Assembly: GCA_001574975.1 (NCBI GenBank)
Contig: KQ965833.1
Location: 118,161-182,160, forward strand
Direction of reading: 5' to 3'
From: Gonapodya prolifera JEL478
Lineage: Eukaryota > Monoblepharomycota > Monoblepharidomycetes > Monoblepharidales > Gonapodyaceae
DNA: 64,000 nucleotides
Made by a program: the position numbers and the translations under genes. How positions within the stretch are numbered: the first letter of the stretch is position 1; each line of letters begins with the position of its first letter. Below, in pieces: positions 11,809 to 24,500 of this stretch. Under the pieces are notes generated by a model. That model saw only the letters and a program-made list of their open reading frames with translations, was not told the DNA's origin and made no database searches.

Positions 11809-13296
11809 CTACTTCCGCGCAAATCGTGAACTCCTCCGCATGACGCCCTTGTCTTGAAGAACTGCAACCATTTCCTCGCGATCATTGTCATTTAGATCCT
11901 TTAAGAAACTTAAGGGAGTCCTCTTGTAGTCATCCTTTATCGTGATGTCTGCTCCTTGATCCAGGAGAAACCCCACAACAGGAGCTTTTCCGTTTCGCAG
12001 CGCACAGTAAATTGCCGTCATTCCTTCGTCATCGCGCGCATTGATGTCCACGCCTGTTTGCAAGATAAGCTGGGCGATTTCGACTGTCGACGCACTATGC
12101 AATGGCGCATAATCTCGCACTTTCGGCCCCTTTTCAATGTTCGCTCCCCTTTCAATCAACAATCGCACCAACTCCGCGTCCTCCTTCATACACGCGGCGA
12201 AAATTGCATTCCCTTTATCGAAATCGTGATTGATCTTTGCGCCAGCATCCAGCAATATGCGAACGGTGCTTTTGTGTCCATTGGCACAGGCAGCTAAAAG
12301 TGGAGTCAGGTCCCCTCTGACCCCCGAATTGACGTTGATATCTGCCCCATGTTCTATCAAAAGTCTCACAAGGGAATCGTGTCCTCTTTCACATGCGACC
12401 CACAGTCCTGTGTGGTTGATTGGAACATCGTTATTGCCGTCATCCGTGTCATATTCGTCGGACATCAATCCAGCATCGGCAGGGACGCCGTACTTCAAAA
12501 GAAGGTTGATAATCGCAATGTCATTGTTTTCGCATGCGATGAGGAAAAAGTGCTGATCCCTTATGCCCTCCCACGTTGCGAGAATGTCTGCAGGTGTATT
12601 GTCCAGAATGAGTTTGACATGTTGAACCTGCTTTGTCCTAACGGCACTCTGCAAGCACGATTGGGTTGTCTGGGCTCCAGAAGAAAGAAGCAACTCCACA
12701 ATATCCCAGTTCCCTGTAGCGCAGGCAAACTGAATGACGGAAACACCGTTGAAATTATGTCCATTGACGTTCGCCCCACGCTCCAACAAATATTTGACTG
12801 CCTTCAAAGCTCCGTGGCGACATGCCTTCATTAAAAGCGTGTCAAACATCATATGATCTTCCGTTAGAAAAATCGTCAAGAGTGTTGACAGAATCAAGTC
12901 TCCAGTCCGCGGAAGGCTGTCAACAGTCGCTCCCTTTGCGAGGAGTATATTCGCCGCGCGGAAGTCACCGTTGGACTCGGCTCGCAGGACCTCAATCTCG
13001 AACCCAATCTGTACGGTTCTGAACCGTCCGAGAGTTCGTTGCGCGATGGCCACGGGGTCCGATAGCATGGCATAGAGCAGTCGATTGAGACATTCGGTGG
13101 GAAGACCGAGAGGATGCTCGCACCAGAACGTGGAAATGCGGAGCAGGATTTCGGGGGAAAGTCGGAGAAGTGGAAATGGTTGGCTCCGCTGTTCGTCCGC
13201 CAGCTTTGACGGATTTGCAAAAAGCCTAGAAATGCTGGCGGAGAGTCGCCTTCGAACGTATCGGGGAGGCATGATGGTTGTTCGACTTCGTTTCAA
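11809..13296 (-). CDS. Intronless ankyrin-repeat protein, possible F-box-like N-terminus
   Basis: A single 495-codon ORF. Residues about 40-75 (LLRLSPEILLRISTFW...) resemble an F-box-like helix set, which is tentative. From residue ~110 onward come about nine to ten ankyrin repeats, with canonical pieces such as LMKACRHGALKAVKYLLERG, ACERGHDSLVRLLIEHGAD and TAIYCALRNGKAPVVGFLL. Ankyrin arrays act as protein-interaction scaffolds; an F-box pairing would suggest an SCF substrate receptor. The start could be M1 or the M nine codons later (13272). The gene is bracketed by direct copies of the SEC24 3' tail, and a broken paralogue lies at 61.1-61.7 kb, so it belongs to a mobile or expanding family. 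Unlike most neighbours it has no introns. Confidence 0.85.
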   Translation of the reverse strand: MKRSRTTIMPPRYVRRRLSASISRLFANPSKLADEQRSQPFPLLRLSPEILLRISTFWCEHPLGLPTECLNRLLYAMLSDPVAIAQRTLGRFRTVQIGFEIEVLRAESNGDFRAANILLAKGATVDSLPRTGDLILSTLLTIFLTEDHMMFDTLLMKACRHGALKAVKYLLERGANVNGHNFNGVSVIQFACATGNWDIVELLLSSGAQTTQSCLQSAVRTKQVQHVKLILDNTPADILATWEGIRDQHFFLIACENNDIAIINLLLKYGVPADAGLMSDEYDTDDGNNDVPINHTGLWVACERGHDSLVRLLIEHGADINVNSGVRGDLTPLLAACANGHKSTVRILLDAGAKINHDFDKGNAIFAACMKEDAELVRLLIERGANIEKGPKVRDYAPLHSASTVEIAQLILQTGVDINARDDEGMTAIYCALRNGKAPVVGFLLDQGADITIKDDYKRTPLSFLKDLNDNDREEMVAVLQDKGVMRRSSRFARK

Positions 13297-13981
13297 CGAT
13301 TGGCTCTGGTCACGTTCGGACTGCCCTCCGTCATCGTTTCCGTATGGTCACCGCTGTCGTTTGGTTGGTTCCTTCCTTCCTTGCAAGTACATCTCAAAGT
13401 CGGCAGATTTGCGTCTTCATTTAGTCAATATTAGAGAGATATGAAGTGGTGTCACGAAGATGTTTCGTTGTCTGAACAGATATCCAATTTCCGAAGTTGC
13501 AAATTTCAGTTGAACTCTGGATAACGATTGCACCACTCAGGGCGGTGTGCAAGTTCCGGATTGTTCTATGGGTGCTGGACACAGCTGCCATTGTGGTGGT
13601 ATGTCCCATTTTTCTCATTTTGTGATCATTCATGGAGCTGCCTGGCGACGGAGATAAATGGGGGGCTGTGATCTGGGAAGCTGGCGGGCGGAAAACAATG
13701 TGCCAGAAATATCAATGTTTGCACCAATATCAGATTTCGAGAGATTGTAGTCAAGTAAAAACTATGTAATGGAAGTAACTTGGACCATCTAAATGCATGC
13801 ATTACATGAAACACAAGTAGAATGAGAACTCGGAGTCAGCTTGGGTGATGCCGTCCGAGTAGAATCGTCGTATATGTAACTTTTTCTTTTGTTGTCCTGC
13901 AGGAAGAGCAGAGCGAGGGCTTACGACACGGGGTCCCACACCGGTTCCACGAAGGGAAGCCACTTCAGCATCCGAGTTGAC
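13297..13981. other. Intergenic region with SEC24-tail repeat
   Basis: No gene seen. The stretch holds the divergent promoter side of the ankyrin gene and, at 13737-13822, the second copy of the SEC24 tail. Confidence 0.5.
13737..13822 (+). repeat. SEC24 3'-tail repeat, copy 2 (non-functional fragment)
   Basis: Matches 11531-11620: CGAGAGATTGTAGTCAAGT, then TAACTTGGACCATCTAAATG and TGCATTACATGAAACACAAG. It includes the end of the SEC24 coding sequence (R-E-I-V-x-K) but no upstream Sec24 exons, so it is a fragment left by a duplication or insertion event. The immediate left flank shows no Sec24 similarity. Confidence 0.82.
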
Positions 13982-14480
13982 TTAGGCGTGCATCTTCTGT
14001 AATAGCTGTCAAAAGGAACAGACGCAGGATGAGATGTCGTTCTCCAAAGCAAATACAACGGTTTCTCCACTCACCGCGGCCTTCAATTCCCGTTCCTTTG
14101 CGGTCCCCGTCTCAGCCAAAAAGTATGCCAAATTCTTTCTCCGTTTACTGTCCTTGGCCTTCTTGTCAGATGCCAGTCCCTCTGTAACGATGGCCAACAA
14201 AGTCGTTCCTTTTTTCTCCAACATGGTTCCTGCAAACCCATCAACGCCCACCTTCCATCGCCTTCAGCTCTTCTTTCTTTTTCTTTTCCTCCAGTCGCTG
14301 CCGCTCCAGTTTAAGCGCCTTCTTCTTCTGCTTCGATACTCCTCCACTCAATCGTCCCAATCGGAGCGCGTCGGTCTTCTTTACACCCTTCGCAGCCTTC
14401 GTAGCTTCTGTTGGCTTGTCGGCCACGGACGCTTTCTTGTCCAGGAGGGACAGCGCTTGGTGTACAAGCTTCTTCGACAT
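13982..14480 (-). CDS. Small Lys-rich hypothetical protein (one frame break)
   Basis: Begins MSKKLVHQALSLLDKK at 14480. It continues through a Lys/Glu-rich helix (KKKALKLERQRLEEKKKK) to about 14250, where the frame must shift by one base to keep the conserved-looking TMLEKKGTTLLAIVTEGL segment. A GTGAGT donor at 14074 and a TTTTGACAG acceptor at 14006 then join a last exon coding LLQKMHA and stop at 13982. The total is about 135 residues. The charge pattern and length resemble small nucleolar or ribosome-biogenesis factors, but no family is recognised. It lies tail-side of the sulfhydrylase gene on the same strand, with only 79 bp between them. The frame break is most simply one extra G in the GGTGGGCG run near 14245. 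Confidence 0.55.
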
Positions 14481-14559
14481 GCTGACGATGTATCTGTGGT
14501 GACCGCAGCACACTCAAAACATAATCATATCCCTCCTCCAAAGCAATCACTTCAAGGTC

Positions 14560-16978
<2,419 letters not shown>

Positions 16979-17389
16979 TGCTGGATGTTTGTGATTTGGG
17001 AAGGTCAATTCGTGGCCGGCGACCACGGCCGACACTGATCCATTCGGATCGGAGCCCATCTCGGTGCGGATTAGCTCGTTCTTGCACAAGCACATATTAA
17101 TGTGTAGCAATCCTCTCAGTGATTCCTGATTTTCGCGCGGACCTCAATGTTCGACAACAAGGAGCTGTTGCGGGCAGCGTGAGGATTCCCGTTGTCGTTA
17201 TGTATGGTGAACATCCGATAACAACGATATTTACATGTTCAGTGCAAGATGCGCCGCTCGGACGCGTTACATAATGCGGACGGCAAAACGGAAGTAGAAG
17301 GATTCTGTCGGTCCAAAGCCAAAATGAAAGGACAATCCTTCAGAAGAAGGCTCACCCTATTCACATCGTTTTCCTCAGAGATAGTCCCG

Positions 17390-18759
17390 ATGTCACCACT
17401 CACGCTGCTTGTAACTTGGGCTGCTCTCATTTTTGCATCCCACATTATTGGACCCGAATGCTTTCATTCCTTTAGGATGCGTGCCTGCCTCTATCGGCCA
17501 CCGGGAAGCACGGCAGCATGTCTTCTGTGCCCGCAAGGCACCTTCTCCAACTCTACTGGCGCAACCGCATGCACCCCGTGTCCCGCCGGAACGTTTTCTG
17601 GCGCACAGGGCGCTACCCATATGCGCGCCGTGCCCTGTTGGACGAGCTCACCGCAAGGAGGCTCCAATTTTTCCACTTCTTGCATCGAATGCGACCGTGG
17701 CACTTATGCCCCAGTCGAGGAAACTGTGTGCCCCCCTGGCCCCAGCGGAACGTTTACTTCAACAGAGGGATCTACTGCGTGCGCCCTGTGTGACCCCGGC
17801 CATTACTCCACACCCGGACCATCATCTTGCATTCAATGCGGTGCTGGTACCTTCGCACCTACCAGAGGATCGTCGTCTTGCCAGCAATGCCCTGACGGGA
17901 CTTCGTCCTATCCGTCCTCGAGCTTTTGCCCGCCTTGTCCGGGAGGGACTTATTCCAGCCCCAACAACACCTTTTGCGCCTCTTGCTTCAGGGGAACGTT
18001 CTCTTCTGACGGGTCGACTAACTGTACACTCTGCCCTGCTGGGACGACGTCGAGCCACAGAGCTTCCTACTGCTTTGCTTGTCGGCAGAATACCCGGAGC
18101 ACGCCAGATAGGATTTGCGAGCCTTGTCCAGCAAGAAGCTCCGCCCCGAATGGAAGTTCGATTTGCACGTGTGATAGTGGACTCGTCTTTGATCCGGTAC
18201 AACGAGTTTGCATTGCTCAAACGTGAGTTCGTGGGCGGATGAATGTGTACCTTTGGATCATCCCCATGCACGCGTTGCCCGGCTGGAAATTTTTCATCGT
18301 CTCGTGGGGCGTCCATTTGACCAGCGTGCGCTGCTGGGAGCTCTTCCAATTCAGGAGCTTCTGAATGCTCAACTTGCACAGCTGGCACCTTCTCCAGCAG
18401 CTCCGGATCACCGACCTATTCTAAATGTCCTGATGGAACATACTCACTTACGGGAGCGACTTCGTGCACCTTTTGCCCTCCGGGTACACGATCCATTCAA
18501 CAGAAATCGACATGTGAATTTTGTTCCGCGGGAACCTTCTCTACTGGAGGTGCAGCAGTTTGTATGATGTGTCCATCTGGCTCTTTTTCGGCTGCTCGCG
18601 CGTCAAGCTGCAGTCCATGTCCTGAAAATACTTGGACAATTGACCACGTAACGTGCAAGCTTGCCCGAGTGGAAGTACATCCACCAGTAGAAGCACAGCC
18701 TGTGAATGTGGAACAAGTCTTGCTTTTGATAGCAGCAAAGGAGTCTGTGTCGTGCAAAC
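17390..18759 (+). pseudogene. Cys-rich repeat surface protein (GCC2/GCC3, ephrin-receptor-like), probably decaying
   Basis: The start at 17390 gives a signal peptide (MSPLTLLVTWAALIF...). It is followed by about 14 modules of ~25 residues with the pattern C-x2-C-P-x-G-T-F/Y-S, as in GCC2/GCC3 and ephrin-receptor-like repeats of extracellular proteins. The array falls into two blocks, each ending in a similar cap (CDSGLVFDPVQRVCIAQT; CGTSLAFDSSKGVCVVQT) followed by a splice donor. Lesions: an extra base at 17621 and a missing base near 17640 scramble one CxxCPxG; TGA at 18318 stands where a Cys codon is expected; one base is missing at 18660/18661. A GTGAGT at 18223 with an AG near 18338 could instead remove the TGA as an intron. 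Downstream Ser/Thr-rich exons probably belong to the same protein. Confidence 0.6.
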
Positions 18760-18819
18760 GTAAGCGAGAAAGGATTTGCTTGCGATCGGACCTGGTCAGT
18801 TGATCAATTGATTGGATTT

Positions 18820-20069
18820 CTCAGGACGGCGACAACGAGAAGAACAACTTCCTTAACGTAAGTTGACCAGACGAGGCTCCTTTTAAATGACGCAAAGAAG
18901 ACTACATCATTCCCTTTTCACCACAGACTGCGTTCAACCTCGACTCGCGCGAATGACATCCGCCAAATCTTCGGCGGTCACTGAAACTAGTACCCCTCTC
19001 AATTTTCCGGACAACCACTTTATCGTCTCTGGCTAGCATATCTTCCATGACGCTGGTTACTTTTACATCTTCTCACGCACTTCCCGTCTTGACCACGTCC
19101 ACGGAAACAAAAAAGTCTCCTCATACCTCTTCCACAGCTCTACTGCAGTTGGAAACATCTTCGACATTGATTCACACTCCCAGCGTACAAAATTTGACTA
19201 CTTCAACCAAAATCAGCACTTGTACTGAACCAACGATAACCTCGATTTCCAACATGACGGAGTGGCGATATTCATCAACTACAACTCTCACAACTACAGC
19301 ATACGACAGTGATCAATTTTCTCCCTCAACTACGCTTGAGAAACCCATGACAACATTCGCCGTTACTTCGACCACTCCAGTGATCAGCGCTTCAGATCCT
19401 ATTGCATCCAGTTTGACTACAACGACTCTGGACTCTTTTTCCCTGCCAACGACTATTGGAACCTTCACCTCCATCAATCCTGAAAACACAATATCAACTT
19501 CAACTCCCGCAAGTCTCCTCAGTTCTACCACCACAGCATTTTCGCAGTCCACTTCACCTCCTTCGACGCAGACTTTTACATCATTCCTGACAACAAGATC
19601 CACGTGAGTCTAGTTATATTATCGGTTTCTCATTTGCTGATTGCTGTCTTCAAATTTCGATTAGTGCATCACCTGTTTCGAGCTCAGGATCGATAAAGAC
19701 TTCTACAACATCGATCAGTACCAGTGGTTCAGCAGGTGATAACACTTCAAGTACTTCAGTCGTTCAGTGGTAAGTCCACTCGCGGTGGGCTAATTTATCA
19801 CTTTCTAAGAAATTTCATTATTTATATAAAATGCCTTCAAAAGACCTCATCAAAGTTAGTTGTGACCATTGGAATTAATCATTTCCTTGAGCCTTTAACG
19901 GGTCACTTATACGTACAAATGTTGCTTCTATTGTAGATCGCATAAAAAGACACCGTCTCGCTCCAAGTCGACTACACGACTGAAAACGACCTCGACCTCC
20001 AGGACGAAAACGAAATCGTGGTCCAGGACAGCGTCGAACAGTGCGCAACCAACTCCCACCCCCGACATT
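18820..20069 (+). CDS. Ser/Thr-rich mucin-like segment, likely stalk of the Cys-rich protein
   Basis: After the Cys-rich array, short exons coding TTATTRRTTS-like peptides lead into a 187-codon open stretch at 19047-19607 that is more than 40 per cent Ser and Thr (repeated STTT, TSTP, SSTT). Further open segments up to 20069 end in a Ser/Thr/Lys/Arg-rich tail (KTTSTSRTKTKSWSRT). Such composition is typical of heavily O-glycosylated stalks of fungal wall or membrane proteins. Exon junctions could not be fixed and no own start or signal is evident, so it is probably part of the 17.4 kb gene. No transmembrane helix or GPI signal was found. Confidence 0.4.
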
Positions 20070-20950
20070 TGAACACGTGATTCTATTTGTTACATGTATC
20101 TCTCTGGAAAGGCACTTACAGATCGGGACTTCCGGGATTGGGATAAATGGTTGGTTATGGGAGTGTGGCGTTCAGCGCTGCTTCGCAGCTCTTACACTTC
20201 CCTTGTCCGAATTCGTTCAACCGAAGGAGTTGCGATACATGTTCATACACAAGAATCGCTGCTCACGTCGACTAACCCAACTGATTTAAAAGTCATTCTT
20301 TGGAACAATAAGGTTTTACAGATGGTATTAAGGGGCACAAAGCGTACCTGCGATAGCATATATGCGATGCTTATTTCGGGTGGAGAGCTCTCGACCGAGG
20401 ATTTCAAAGACTGGGAGTCGTGCTGAGTAACCGGTGCTCCACGTAAATGTCACCGTTTTACTGGACTTTCTCCGACACATTGACAGGAATTGCAAGACGT
20501 GTGAGTCCCATTTGCGACACTCGGAGGCGACTGGGAGCAAATTACAAACATACTCTTTCTCGTATGGGCCGTACGTACTTCCCACGTCCATATTAGGTTC
20601 CCGGGAGGTATCGGTCAGCGTCGCACCTGCGATACCATATATTCTTATCTAGCGGGATCGCAAATGGATGCGGAAGACTTTCAGACTGGGGAGCGTGGTG
20701 ATTGGACGTGTGTATCATGAACCGAAATCCCCCTTGATATTGAAGAATTGTCGGTTAAGGTCGTGCGAAACCTGTACGTTTATGTCGTATGGTACCACTA
20801 TGAACCATTTTGTCATTTTCTTGCCCTCTAGTGCGAACAGGGTGGCCAAAAGGAATTGGGCGTGTCCGATCGTGCGATAGCATTTATGGCGACTTCATGA
20901 GCGGTGCCACTATGAAATGGAGCGACTATGAGGATTGGAAGAGCTGGTGA
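20070..20950 (+). repeat. Four degenerate LysM-like modules, one per exon-like unit
   Basis: Four ~35-residue modules, at about 20073-20150, 20322-20425, 20597-20705 and 20832-20948, share the pattern (R/S)-(T/S)-C-D-(S/T)-I-Y-x4-S/A-G-x-x-(L/M)-x3-D-F/Y-x-D-W-x-x-W. Units 2-4 are each preceded by a pyrimidine-rich acceptor (TTTTACAG, CATATTAG, TGCCCTCTAG), and unit 4 ends at a TG|GTGAGC donor. The TCDSI...DFxxW signature is that of fungal LysM chitin-binding domains, although the match is short. Unit 1 reads in frame from the preceding Ser/Thr-rich tail except for a TGA at 20070-20072, and its Cys is Arg. Function is inferred only from the motif; the array looks eroded. Confidence 0.4.
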
Positions 20951-21580
20951 GCCTAACGTATTCGATTATCGAATCGATTGCGGGTGGAATTATGTCACGT
21001 CCTATTCGTCCCCTCTTATCACAATCACTGGATGCAGGGACTGCAACCAATGTGAGTGCAGAAGCTGTTTGCGATGTACTGTCGTAAGGTGTTCACTTTT
21101 CTTGGGGAAGGGTTTCCTCGAGGAATTTGGGGCCCGAAATAGACATGTTGGCGCGCCGATAATTATTCGTTTTTTCTTTATTCGTTGATTATGGAAAGAT
21201 CACATTGCAATTTCTACCTGAAAGGCCAAAGCTCTTTAGAGCGGTACTAAGTCTGCAATCAGATACATCGCCCACCCTCACACACTCCTCGAATTTTCGT
21301 TCTCGATGCCAACCTTAACGCCTGCATACGATTGGATTGTCCAACGTGTGTGAAGTAAACATGGGAACACATCGAGCCACGAACCAACTTGTTGGGCAAG
21401 TCTTGTTTTGCGACGTGATGGTTACCCTGCTTGGCCCTGTTTGTTGTGAACAAGTCAAGCACGAAGTTCCCTAGAGCAGACAAATGTGGACGAGGATGGG
21501 CAAACTGTTGCATCCAGTGGTTGATGATGAGTGGGGCCTTGTGGGTCGATCGGTGCCACAGGCACGCCACGTAGAGAGAA

Positions 21581-24500
21581 ATGAAATCCGAGGGCAGGAG
21601 GCAAGGTGATGGAAGAGGACGGGGTAGCGATGGTGGCCAAAGCACAACACCAAACATGTCTGCCGGGCTGCAGGCGGCACGAGTGCCCGAGTTCTGGGAG
21701 GTGGACCTCTCAGAAATTGAATGGACTGGCTCGAAACTCGGCAGTGGCGGGTACGGATCGGTGTATCGTGGATGGTGGAAAGGGATTCCTGTCGCTCTCA
21801 AACAAGTCATCCTCGACGAATCTCGCGCTTTCGCCCAAAGTGCTGCCAGCGATGTCGCTCTAGCCGCAGAGTGCGCCAACGAAACTCGACAACCACCCGC
21901 GGCATCTAAAGGATCAGCCCGTCTCGGGATTGAAACTCGTTTCGCAGACCCAGTTGCCGCATCAGCAGAGTCCGCCTCAGAGACTCTTCATCCGCCCGCA
22001 GCAACAATGAGGACGTCCTTCGGTGAAACTCGGTTCGCGGATCCGGACAGAACGCGGTTTCACAACACCCGCACTCGCCTGTCAGGACAGACAACTCGAC
22101 CAGGACAGGGAACTCGCACCTTTGCTCCTGACGATAGCTCTGAAGGAGGATACACCCGGAAGGTACGTCGATGACGCTGCAACCAACCCAGGCCCATAGG
22201 CAAATTCACCTTCTCCCAGGACTTCGACAGAGAAGCATTTGTTTGGTACACAATGTCTTCTCCGTTCGTTCTTCCACTCTACGGAATTGGCAACGACGTG
22301 AACGGCAAACCGTTCTTTGTTTCTCCCATCATGGAGAATGGGAACGCGGAAGACTACCTCAAAATGTTCAAAACAAAGTGCAACGGTGATAACGCAATTT
22401 ATCACAAGGAATGCTTAGGTTTGGTAAGGTTGTTTCTGTTGCTGTCACCTCATCAACGCACTGATACAGACCTGACCAGCTCTACGATGTCGCCAGAGGC
22501 GTGTTATACCTCCACAAGGTTGCTCGAGTAAAGCACACCGACCTGAAGTCGGGAAATGTTCTCGTCACGTCTCAGGGACGCGGTGTTCTCACTGACTTTG
22601 GCTTCGCTCTTCTGGGTGCCGGTGATGGCACTACACCAGTACCCGGAACATTATTTTACTTGCCTCCAGAGCGTCTTGTTCACTACTTGGGTCTTTCTGA
22701 ACCCTCGGACAACCCTCCCAGCCCATCTGCCACTACTTTGAAACATGCGGTCACAAACGCAGGGGATGTATATGCATTTGGCATCATGATTTGGGTGGTG
22801 AGTCATGACTCCAGGACCCTGTTGTTTCTGAACTCAAAATCAAATGCCACGGTTCTCCATAGTTCTGGACGCTGATGTCTCCCTACGATTGTGATATTGA
22901 TGACATGAACGAAGTCTTGGGAAAGGTCCTCAAAGAAGGGATACGGCCAACAATTCCCCACACCATGCGTGCCGACGTTGCTGCGTTGATGGCGCGCTGT
23001 TGGTCTCATTATCCAAGAGACCGTCCATTGTTTCAAGAGATTGTCGGAGAGCTCGAAAACATATGGTACCCTTTGTTGCACACAAACAATGTGTTTCGTG
23101 ATTTGATTTTCGACCTCACAGTCCAGAACTCTCACAACTTCGACCTGTACCATCCAACGACCAGATCTTCAAGTCTGGGGAGATCGATGAGTTGATTGAT
23201 GCCGAGACTGCATTTCAACGTGCGCGCGTAGCTTTCGGCGCAGGAGACCTCACACAAGCTTTACAATGGTACAACCGTGCAGCAGAGCTTGGTCACCTTG
23301 AGGCGCAGTATGAATTTGCCGAATGGTGTCGCATAGGGCTCAGCCTTCACAACCGTGATATGGATATGGCTGCACAATGGTATAAGATGGCCGCAGAAAA
23401 GAACCACCCGGGTTCTCTCTGTGCTCTGGGTGACTTTTACTCCCATGGAGTTGGATCCCGCGCAAAAGATTTTGAGCTCGCAATCAATTACTACCGACGC
23501 GCAGCACAGCAAGGTCACGTTGTTGCTCAGACAAGGCTCGGTTTCATGCTAATGCATCGATATGGGGCCAAGTGGGATTACGAAGAGGCTGTGAAGTGGT
23601 TCAAGGTAGCTGCAGAGCACAGTTTTCCCCTGGCTAAGGTCCTCCTTGCAGAATGCTTCTTGCTTGGACTTGGTGTGGAAGAGAACCTCAAGAAAGCTGA
23701 AAGTCTCATGGCTGACGTGGCTGACCGTGGAAATGCCGATGCTCAGTTCAGCATGGGGATGGTGTGTGAATCCCAACAAGATTTTGATGGGGCGAGACGG
23801 TGGTATGAAGCAGCGGTAAGACAAGGCCACGCTGGGGCAATGGCTAATCTTGGGGATCTTTTCTTCCACGGTTTGCTAGAGGTGCCTCTTGATGGTGACG
23901 GAGGTAAACAGAGCGCACATAAAAAGAAAGCTGTGGAGTGGTACGAGAGGGCAGCTGACCATGGGCATCCAGGCGGATGCGAAAATCTTGGTTACTGCTA
24001 TTACCATGGCATCGGAGTGGAGAAGGACAATAATCGCGCGTACGATCTTTCTCGCAGCGTGGGGAAGGATCCGTGGACTGTGTCACCCAGACTTGAGAGC
24101 TGTGAAGGGCTAGGAGTCCGCGGAACAGGGAACCTGGCACACGTTCCTGACTATCTCCGGGTCCAGTTTGAGCGGTTGTGGAATAAGATGGATCACAATG
24201 TAGAAATTGAGAGGAGTTTTGTACCGCCGGATGCGGTGTGGGGCTTGGTCTTCGCAGGCAGGGAAGTGAATAGCATCGCATTGAACAGTAAGTGTCATTG
24301 TCACTGTTGAGACCACACATTTGCGCAGATTTCACTGCTTACTTACCTCAAATAAAGGTTGTGGGCTTGGCGATAAGGGGGCACATGCTATTGCCGAAGC
24401 CCTCATAGTCAACAAGGTCCTCACCAATTTGTCTCTCAAAAGTGAGCTTAAAAATACTCATTTTTATCTGGTTCGTCTTCAGGCTATAAGCATTTGAATG

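Noticed and set aside
14229-14250. 22-nt micro-intron (GTGGGC...TTTGCAG) in the small Lys-rich gene
   Set aside because: Far shorter than any other intron in the window; one extra G in the GGG run explains the frame change and keeps a sensible protein.
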